NCBI GenBank assembly: GCA_902473545.1
Contig: CABRSG010000012.1
Location: 1 to 19,426 of the forward strand
DNA length: 19,426 bases
From: an uncultured Lachnospiraceae bacterium
GTDB lineage: Bacteria; Bacillota; Clostridia; Lachnospirales; Lachnospiraceae
Direction: 5' to 3'
In this document: one piece after another, positions 14,293 through 19,426 of the stretch
Position numbering within the stretch: position 1 is the first letter of the stretch
Layout: every line of letters begins with the position of its first letter
Notes under the pieces: generated by a model
The model's database searches: none
The model's input: only the letters and a program-made list of their open reading frames with translations
Told to the model about the DNA's origin: nothing
Position numbers and translations under genes: made by a program

Positions 14293-16118
14293 TTTTCCAC
14301 ACCTCCCGTCCGATTCAGAATCTCCATAAATTCCTCGCCCGTGATGGTTTCCTTTTCGTAAAGAAACATCGCCAATTCATCCAGCTTCTGCCGGTTTTCC
14401 AGAAGAATATTGATGGCTTTTTCATGCTGATTCTTTACAAGCTCCACAACCTTTTTATCTATTTCCTTCTGGGTATCCGCGGAGCAGGACAGAGAGGTGT
14501 CGCCGCCCAGATACTGGTTCGTCACCGTTTCCATCGCGACCATGTCAAACTCCTCGCTCATACCGTATCTGGTAATCATGGCGCGCGCAAGCTTTGTCGC
14601 CTGCTCGATGTCATTGGAAGCGCCGGTGGTGATCTCTCCGAACACAACCTCCTCCGCCGCACGCCCGCCGGTAAAGGTGGCGATCTTGTTTTCAATCTCC
14701 TGCTTTGTCATCAGATACTTATCGCCTTCCTCCACCTGCATGGTGTATCCGAGTGCGCCGGAGGTACGCGGAATAATCGTAATCTTCTGCACCGGAGCGG
14801 AATGGCTCTGCATCGCCGCGACAAGCGCGTGACCGATTTCGTGGTACGATACCACCTTCTTTTCGTGGTCCGAGAGCACCGTATTCTTTTTCTGATATCC
14901 GGCGATAACGACCTCGATGCTTTCTTCCAGATCCGACTGGTTCACTACCTTGCGCCCGCTGCGCACTGCCCGCAGCGCCGCTTCATTTACGATGTTCGCC
15001 AGCTCCGCGCCGGAAGCGCCGGAAGCCATCCTTGCAATGGTATGGAAATCCACGTCATCGGCAAGCTTGATTTTCTTTGCATGAACCTTAAGGATTTCTT
15101 CTCTTCCCTTTAGGTCGGGAAGCTCCACCGGAACGCGCCGGTCAAAACGTCCGGGTCTTGTCAGCGCCGGGTCGAGAGATTCCGGCCGGTTGGTCGCCGC
15201 CAGAATAATAACGCCGTTGTTTCCTTCAAAGCCGTCCATCTCCGTAAGGAGCTGGTTCAGCGTCTGTTCTCTTTCATCGTTGCCGCCTAACTGCCCGTCG
15301 CGCTTTTTACCGATAGCATCAATCTCATCGATAAAGACGATACAGGGCGCTTTTTCCTTCGCCTGCTTAAACAAATCGCGCACCTTGGAAGCGCCCATTC
15401 CGACAAACATCTCCACAAATTCCGAACCGGAAATCGAGAAGAACGGCACGTTCGCTTCTCCTGCAACCGCCTTTGCCAGCATGGTTTTACCGGTTCCGGG
15501 AGGGCCGACAAGCAGAAGTCCCTTTGGCATGGATGCGCCGACCTCCGCATATTTCTGCGGGTTGTGCAGATAATCCACAATCTCCGTCAGGCTCTCCTTT
15601 GCTTCGTCCTCACCGGCCACATCCGAAAAGTGGATGCCCTCCGTGGACTGCACATAGACCTTCGCGTTGCTCTTTCCCATACCGAAGCTCATCGCATTCT
15701 TGCCGCCCATCTGCGACATGATCTTCCTGGTCATATACTGCCCCAGACCGATGAAGATAATCAGCGGCAGCACAAAGGTAAGCAGAAAGCTCAGAAGCGG
15801 CGACGTCGTCTGCTCCATATCCTGGCTGAACTTGGCGCCGGATTCATACAGCCGCTGCACCAGCGTCGGGTCATTCATGGCGCCGGTTTCATACAGCACC
15901 GTATTGTCCTTGTCCGTGAAAAGAATCCGGGAGCTGTCCACTTCCACATTTCCGATATTTTTCCCCTCAATCATGCTCATGAAGGTTCCGTAATCCACCT
16001 CCGTAATCTGGCGCTGCATCAGCAGCGGCGTGACAAGCAGATTAAACAGAAACAATACGAGCAGTACAATTCCGTAATAATAAATCAAAGGTTTTTTGGG
16101 ATTTTTTACTTCTTTCAT
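14289..16118 (-). CDS. ftsH: ATP-dependent zinc metalloprotease FtsH
   Basis: A 609-residue membrane-anchored AAA+ protease. Transmembrane helices lie at about 11-32 and 107-126 around an external domain. The AAA module has Walker A GPPGTGKT (205-212), Walker B CIVFIDEID and the second region of homology (AATNRPESLDPALTRPGRFD). The protease domain has the zinc motif HEIGH at about residue 430, a common variant of HEAGH, followed by the third Zn-ligand region (EQATKLARAMITRYGM). It degrades unassembled membrane proteins and selected regulators. It is the middle gene of three, overlapping both the upstream 143-residue protein gene and the DUF308 gene by 4 nt. GGAGG lies 7 nt before ATG 16118. 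Confidence 0.98.
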   Translation of the reverse strand: MKEVKNPKKPLIYYYGIVLLVLFLFNLLVTPLLMQRQITEVDYGTFMSMIEGKNIGNVEVDSSRILFTDKDNTVLYETGAMNDPTLVQRLYESGAKFSQDMEQTTSPLLSFLLTFVLPLIIFIGLGQYMTRKIMSQMGGKNAMSFGMGKSNAKVYVQSTEGIHFSDVAGEDEAKESLTEIVDYLHNPQKYAEVGASMPKGLLLVGPPGTGKTMLAKAVAGEANVPFFSISGSEFVEMFVGMGASKVRDLFKQAKEKAPCIVFIDEIDAIGKKRDGQLGGNDEREQTLNQLLTEMDGFEGNNGVIILAATNRPESLDPALTRPGRFDRRVPVELPDLKGREEILKVHAKKIKLADDVDFHTIARMASGASGAELANIVNEAALRAVRSGRKVVNQSDLEESIEVVIAGYQKKNTVLSDHEKKVVSYHEIGHALVAAMQSHSAPVQKITIIPRTSGALGYTMQVEEGDKYLMTKQEIENKIATFTGGRAAEEVVFGEITTGASNDIEQATKLARAMITRYGMSEEFDMVAMETVTNQYLGGDTSLSCSADTQKEIDKKVVELVKNQHEKAINILLENRQKLDELAMFLYEKETITGEEFMEILNRTGGVEK

Positions 16119-16546
16119 AATTGTTCCTCCTGCTGGGACATATAGGCGTCCAGGGCCTCCATCGAGACAAGCAGTGCGTGATTTACCGCCTGCATGGCAA
16201 AATCCAGTGCGTATTCTGCAAACATTATCTTCTCATCTACCGGAAAGCTCTGCTCCGGCTCTTTGCCGTCGGCGTTCTCCATCCTGGCGATTGCCGTTTT
16301 GATCGACTGTTCAATCTCGCCGTAGGATTCGGCAAGCACAGCGACGCTGCTGTTTTTCGAGTGCCGCAGCCGGTTGCGCAGCTCCGTCTCACTCTCCGCG
16401 CATTCTCTCTGCAGCTCCGCCTTCTCCGCCCGGATTCTGTCGTGGTCCGCCGATTCGCTCATCTGAATGCGGCTCTGCAGCCGGCTGATTTTCTTATCCA
16501 GTTCATACATCTTTATAGAAAGTATTTCATATGCCACCCAGCTCAT
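16115..16546 (-). CDS. Small coiled-coil protein of unknown function
   Basis: A 143-residue soluble protein I do not recognise. Residues about 10-90 are rich in charged heptads (KMYELDKKISRLQSRIQ, RAEKAELQRECAESETELRN) and should form a long coiled coil. The C-terminal third (EKIMFAEYALDFAMQAVNHAL) looks like an amphipathic or helical-bundle segment. It is the first gene of the ftsH operon and its stop overlaps the ftsH start (ATGA). GGAGG sits only 2 nt from ATG 16546, so the start is uncertain: either the earlier GAGG is used, or the GTG three codons on. An adaptor or modulator of FtsH is possible but unproven. Confidence 0.75.
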   Translation of the reverse strand: MSWVAYEILSIKMYELDKKISRLQSRIQMSESADHDRIRAEKAELQRECAESETELRNRLRHSKNSSVAVLAESYGEIEQSIKTAIARMENADGKEPEQSFPVDEKIMFAEYALDFAMQAVNHALLVSMEALDAYMSQQEEQL

Positions 16547-16571
16547 TGCCTCCTTTCCTCTTTATGCCTTT

Positions 16572-16600
16572 ATTGTATCCACCCGGCACTCGTCTTTCAA
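16572..16600 (-). promoter_or_regulatory. Promoter of the coiled-coil/ftsH/DUF308 operon
   Basis: Minus strand: -35 TTGAAA (16595-16600), 17-bp spacer, -10 TACAAT (16572-16577). It lies between the TetR-gene terminator and the first gene of the operon. Confidence 0.68.
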
Positions 16601-16627
16601 CTGGCAAACTTTTCTGCGTGTACTTAC

Positions 16628-16661
16628 AAAAATGCCGGAGTGTAAAAACATACACTCCGGC
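16628..16661 (-). terminator. Terminator of the TetR gene
   Basis: An 11-bp perfect GC-rich stem (GCCGGAGTGTA/TACACTCCGGC, 16634-16661) with a 6-nt loop, followed on the minus strand by ATTTTTG. It starts about 30 nt after the stop codon of the TetR gene. Confidence 0.85.
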
Positions 16662-16691
16662 AAAGCTTTTCTGAAGGATGTCTCCGTCCGT

Positions 16692-17222
16692 TCAGGGCGA
16701 TACCCTTCCCATCATTAAAAGATATATTTCGTGAACGATTCTGTCCAGATTTTTCGTGTCCTCGTCCGTCCAGTCCTCCAGGATTCCGATAAGCGCGCTG
16801 CAATGATAGCGCAGAACCCATTTCAACTGAAATCTGCTGCAGTCCTGGTACAGATTTTTTTCTTCCGCAACATGCTCAAACAACTGATAAATATGACGCT
16901 TCAGAAGGCTTTCCAGCTCCTCTTTGTAATTCGACGCCATCACCTTTTTCAGGCTTCCCCTCGCATTAATCGCCATGAGAAAGAAATAGCGCAAATCCGC
17001 TTCTCCGTCATTTCCGCCGTGCTCCTCCTGCATCAGTTCTTCCGTTTTCTTTTCCAGTATCCATCGGAAAAGCTCCGGAATATTCTCAAAGTAATAGTAA
17101 AAGGTCTGGCGCGTGATGTGGCATTCCTCCACAATATCCTTTACAGTCAGCTTTTTTACGCCCTTCTCTATCAGAAGTACCCGCGCCGCCTCCGCTATTT
17201 CTCTTTTCATATCTTCTGCCAT
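16692..17222 (-). CDS. TetR/AcrR family transcriptional regulator
   Basis: 176 residues from ATG 17222, which has GGAGG 8 nt upstream; the reading frame stays open further upstream but without a ribosome site. The N-terminal DNA-binding domain is typical: EIAEAARVLLIEKGVKKLTVKDI, then EECHITRQTFYYYFENIPEL (helix-turn-helix). The C-terminal half is helical and has no recognisable ligand motif; YHCSALIGILEDWTD resembles the AcrR-type dimer region. It is transcribed alone between amt and the ftsH operon, so its target is not obvious. It might regulate itself or a distant efflux system. Confidence 0.9.
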   Translation of the reverse strand: MAEDMKREIAEAARVLLIEKGVKKLTVKDIVEECHITRQTFYYYFENIPELFRWILEKKTEELMQEEHGGNDGEADLRYFFLMAINARGSLKKVMASNYKEELESLLKRHIYQLFEHVAEEKNLYQDCSRFQLKWVLRYHCSALIGILEDWTDEDTKNLDRIVHEIYLLMMGRVSP

Positions 17223-17285
17223 TCCCGGTTCCTCCACATGCGGGATTTTTCCCCGCCCTTTGTGTCGTCTGCTGTTAATGACAAG

Positions 17286-17291
17286 ATTATA
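17286..17291 (-). promoter_or_regulatory. Extended -10 promoter of the TetR gene
   Basis: The minus strand reads TGTTATAAT, an extended -10 (TGnTATAAT). Only a poor -35 (TTCTCA) is found 17 bp upstream. The predicted leader is about 55 nt. Confidence 0.55.
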
Positions 17292-17326
17292 ACATAGTTT
17301 TCCCTGCATGAGAAGCATTTTCAAAC

Positions 17327-17354
17327 CAGGCAGAAACCATATGGTTCCTGCCTG
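17327..17354 (-). terminator. Hairpin after the amt gene
   Basis: A 12-bp stem (CAGGCAGGAACC with GGTTTCTGCCTG, one G-U pair) and a 4-nt ATAT loop, 23 nt after the stop codon. The minus strand continues GTTTGAAAA, so the U-tract is poor, but position and stability favour a terminator. Confidence 0.6.
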
Positions 17355-17377
17355 TATGTTACACGTTCTTACTTTGT

Positions 17378-19168
17378 TTATTCTACATCCTGCAGAGCTG
17401 CAAAATCCTCCTCGCCGGTACGGATCTTGACAACCTTATCCACATTGTATACGAAGATCTTTCCGTCGCCGATATGTCCGGTGTAAAGGGCTTTCTTCGC
17501 AGATTCAATCACAGATTCCACAGAGATCCGGCTGACTACAACTTCCAGTTTTACCTTCGGAAGCAGGGTTGCGTCGACCTCAACTCCACGATACATCTCG
17601 CCTGCGCCCTTCTGAATGCCGCAGCCCATAACCTGTGTAACGGTCATGCCGGTTACGCCGAGGTCGTTCATTGCTTTCTTTACCTTCTCATAGCGCGACA
17701 GCTTGGAGATGATAACCACCTTGTAAATGCCGGTCGGCTCTACATCCGGCGCTTTCGCAACCTGGACAGCCGCTGCCTTCTGTGCCGGAGAAGCTGCCTC
17801 GTAGTCGGAGGTGCCAAGGTTTGTATTTTCGTTTACTTCCATTGTCATGGTGTTGGAAATATCCATGATAGAGAATCCTGCGTATGCGGACGGAAGACCA
17901 TGTTCGCATGCATCCAGTCCGACAATTTCTTCCTCCTCGGTTACGCGAAGTCCGAAAATTGCTTTAATTAAAAGGAACGTGATGGTAATCGTAACTGCAG
18001 TCCACGCAGCCGTCGCGAACATTCCGACAAACTGAATCCCGAGCTGATGGAAACCGCCGCCGTAGAAAAGACCTTTTCCTGCGATCTGGTTTGCACCGAA
18101 AGTAACGCCGTCGCCGATTCCTCTTGCAAATGCCGGAGCCGTATCCGTTGCAAACAGACCAACCGCGATCGTTCCCCAGATACCGTTGAGGCAATGTACT
18201 GCAACCGCACCCACCGGATCGTCCACGCGAAGCACGTTATCAAGAAGCCATACACCAAATACTACCAGTACGCCGGAAACTGCGCCGATGATGATCGCGC
18301 CGGTTGCGTCGCACACATCACACGGAGCGGTGATCGCTACCAGACCTGCAAGGGATGCGTTCAGACACATGGAAACATCCGGTTTGCCATATTTAATCCA
18401 GGTAAATACCATACATACAACGGTTGCAACTGACGGAGCAATGGTCGTTGTAACAAAGATTGCACTGAGCTCATCTACAGAGGTAGCTGCCGCACCGTTG
18501 AAACCATACCAGCCAAGCCACAGGATAAATACACCCAGACAGCCAAGCGGAAGATTATGTCCCGGAAAAGCGTTTACTTTTGCAATTTTTCCGGCTTTAT
18601 CCTTTGTAAATTTTCCGATACGCGGTCCGAGGATAGCCGCACCGATCAGCGCGCTGATACCGCCTACCATATGAATACAGTTGGAACCTGCAAAATCGTG
18701 GAAGCCCATCTGTGCAAGCCAGCCGCCGCCCCAGGTCCAGTGTGCCTCGATCGGATAGATTAAAGCAGAGATTACTGCGGAATATACACAGTAGGAGAGG
18801 AATTTCGTTCTCTCCGCCATCGCACCAGATACGATGGTCGCGGTCGTCGCACAGAATACAAGGTTAAACACAAAATTGGACCAGTCAAAATTTGCATAAT
18901 CGGTGAAAATATCAAATCCCGGTTTTCCGATCAGCCCCACAAGGTCCTCTCCCAGAAACAACCCGAAGCCGATCAGAATAAACATCACCGTACCGATACA
19001 GAAATCCATCAGGTTCTTCATCAAAATGTTGCCTGTGTTTTTTGCTCTGGTAAAGCCTGCCTCTACCATTGCAAACCCTGCCTGCATCCAGAACACCAGG
19101 GCCGCGCCGATCAGAAACCAGACGGCAAACACTTCACCGCTTACAGCACTCATAATTTCATCCATCAT
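17378..19168 (-). CDS. amt: Ammonium transporter fused to a PII (GlnB-like) domain
   Basis: 596 residues from ATG 19168, chosen because AGGAGG lies 7 nt upstream; an in-frame TTG eight codons earlier contains that ribosome site and is unlikely to be used. The N-terminal part, about 400 residues, is an Amt channel with eleven membrane segments. The conserved pore His residues lie in SNCIHMVGGISALIGA and AVHCLNGIWG. The last 117 residues are a full PII domain (YKVVIISKLSRYEKVKKAM, then T-loop GCGIQKGAGEMYRGVEVDA, then GHIGDGKIFVY and IRTGEED). The T-loop keeps the Tyr corresponding to E. coli GlnB Tyr46 but has Val where the uridylylated Tyr51 would be. The fused PII domain probably gates the channel by ATP/ADP or 2-oxoglutarate sensing. 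It is transcribed alone. Confidence 0.95.
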   Translation of the reverse strand: MMDEIMSAVSGEVFAVWFLIGAALVFWMQAGFAMVEAGFTRAKNTGNILMKNLMDFCIGTVMFILIGFGLFLGEDLVGLIGKPGFDIFTDYANFDWSNFVFNLVFCATTATIVSGAMAERTKFLSYCVYSAVISALIYPIEAHWTWGGGWLAQMGFHDFAGSNCIHMVGGISALIGAAILGPRIGKFTKDKAGKIAKVNAFPGHNLPLGCLGVFILWLGWYGFNGAAATSVDELSAIFVTTTIAPSVATVVCMVFTWIKYGKPDVSMCLNASLAGLVAITAPCDVCDATGAIIIGAVSGVLVVFGVWLLDNVLRVDDPVGAVAVHCLNGIWGTIAVGLFATDTAPAFARGIGDGVTFGANQIAGKGLFYGGGFHQLGIQFVGMFATAAWTAVTITITFLLIKAIFGLRVTEEEEIVGLDACEHGLPSAYAGFSIMDISNTMTMEVNENTNLGTSDYEAASPAQKAAAVQVAKAPDVEPTGIYKVVIISKLSRYEKVKKAMNDLGVTGMTVTQVMGCGIQKGAGEMYRGVEVDATLLPKVKLEVVVSRISVESVIESAKKALYTGHIGDGKIFVYNVDKVVKIRTGEEDFAALQDVE

Positions 19169-19376
19169 AATTTCTCCTCCTCTTTCACCCAACTTAAAAA
19201 GAGAGATAACCGCCGCTCCTCTTCGGCAATTATCTCCCTTGATAACCGAGCATTTCTATATTTTATGCAGACGGAAATGAAAAAATCCCGCTGCACGAAC
19301 GAAAGACTTTATGATACATGATATCCTGTATCATAAAAGGCGCTCCCGTTTTCACAGGAACGCCTTCGTTCTTACG
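19169..19376 (-). promoter_or_regulatory. Structured leader RNA of amt
   Basis: About 208 nt of untranslated leader between the predicted start and the amt start codon. In RNA order it can fold CTTCGT/ACGAAG (19364-19379), a 10-bp hairpin with a 6-nt loop followed by UUUU (19339-19364), an 8-bp hairpin ATGATACA/TGTATCAT (19311-19334), and the terminator/antiterminator pair at 19201-19248. The GAACGAA of the first hairpin can also pair with a TTCGTTC segment further on. This looks like a regulated leader; I do not recognise a named riboswitch class. Confidence 0.5.
19196..19238 (-). terminator. Terminator-like hairpin in the amt leader
   Basis: A 15-bp stem with several G-U pairs (GGGAGATAATTGCCG with CGGCGGTTATCTCTC) and an 8-nt loop, followed on the minus strand by five U (19196-19200). 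It ends about 28 nt before the start codon. A competing 8-bp hairpin (CGGTTATC, loop AAGGGA, GATAATTG; 19227-19248) uses the same 5' arm and would prevent it. Its hexaloop has A at position 1 and G at position 4, as in RNA targets of ANTAR-domain antiterminators; a clear second such hairpin is not seen. Confidence 0.6.
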
Positions 19377-19382
19377 AAGTTT

Positions 19383-19410
19383 ATTATAATCGTTTTTTAA
19401 GATTTGTCAA
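19383..19410 (-). promoter_or_regulatory. Consensus promoter of amt
   Basis: Minus strand: -35 TTGACA (19405-19410), 16-bp spacer, -10 TATAAT (19383-19388). Both hexamers match the sigma-A consensus exactly, so basal initiation should be strong and control is likely to act in the leader. Confidence 0.85.
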
Positions 19411-19426
19411 ATGCATTTTATAAATA

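Noticed and set aside
17223..17324. N-terminal extension of the TetR protein up to position 17324
   Set aside because: No ribosome site precedes the upstream ATGs, and the predicted promoter -10 lies within this stretch; ATG 17222 has GGAGG at 8 nt and fits the family length.
19169..19192. TTG start of the Amt protein at 19192
   Set aside because: The segment contains the AGGAGG that serves ATG 19168, so it is leader, not coding sequence.

Overview
The window looks like chromosomal DNA of a Gram-positive Clostridia bacterium, most likely Lachnospiraceae. The reasons are strong AGGAGG-type ribosome sites, sigma-A-type TTGACA/TATAAT promoters, an Amt protein fused to a PII domain, and a MATE/ABC-peptide/LysR repertoire typical of gut Clostridia. 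The genus is not determined. Every gene I can support lies on the minus strand, so transcription runs from high to low coordinates. There are no rRNA, tRNA, insertion sequence or CRISPR features.

Reading in the direction of transcription: (1) 19410-17378 holds an ammonium transporter-PII fusion behind a consensus promoter and a structured leader of about 200 nt with a terminator-like hairpin. (2) 17291-16628 is a monocistronic TetR regulator with a good terminator. (3) 16600-13759 is an operon of a small coiled-coil protein, FtsH and a DUF308 membrane protein, with ATGA overlaps. (4) 13613-12569 is a LysR regulator with its own promoter and terminator. (5) 12518-8308 is the unusual part: a secreted esterase, then a nitrogenase-like cassette of a 162-residue single-domain NifD/K-like protein, a 396-residue NifD/K-like protein and a Fe protein very close to NifH. 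(6) 8235-2568 encodes a dipeptide/nickel-family ABC importer (binding protein, two permeases, two ATPases). It runs on into an unknown membrane protein, a MATE exporter and a truncated DAPG/phloretin-hydrolase-like gene at the left edge.

Regions 5 and 6 appear to be one regulon. The esterase and binding-protein promoters use the same hexamers (TTGATT, TACAAT). Each has a near-identical 13-bp palindrome (TTCC-N5-GGAA, a T-N11-A LysR-type box) centred about 63-64 bp upstream of the predicted start. The adjacent LysR protein is the obvious candidate regulator.

My working model is a substrate-processing pathway in three steps. A secreted esterase may release a compound, the ABC importer takes it up, and a NifH-powered two-subunit reductase holding probably one [4Fe-4S] cluster reduces it. 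The reductase lacks the FeMo-cofactor ligands and part of the P-cluster ligands, so it is not a nitrogenase. Its catalytic partner protein is reduced to one domain and carries a His/Arg/Gly-rich tail; a His-rich tail also occurs on one permease, hinting at metal or metal-chelate handling. The substrate is unknown.
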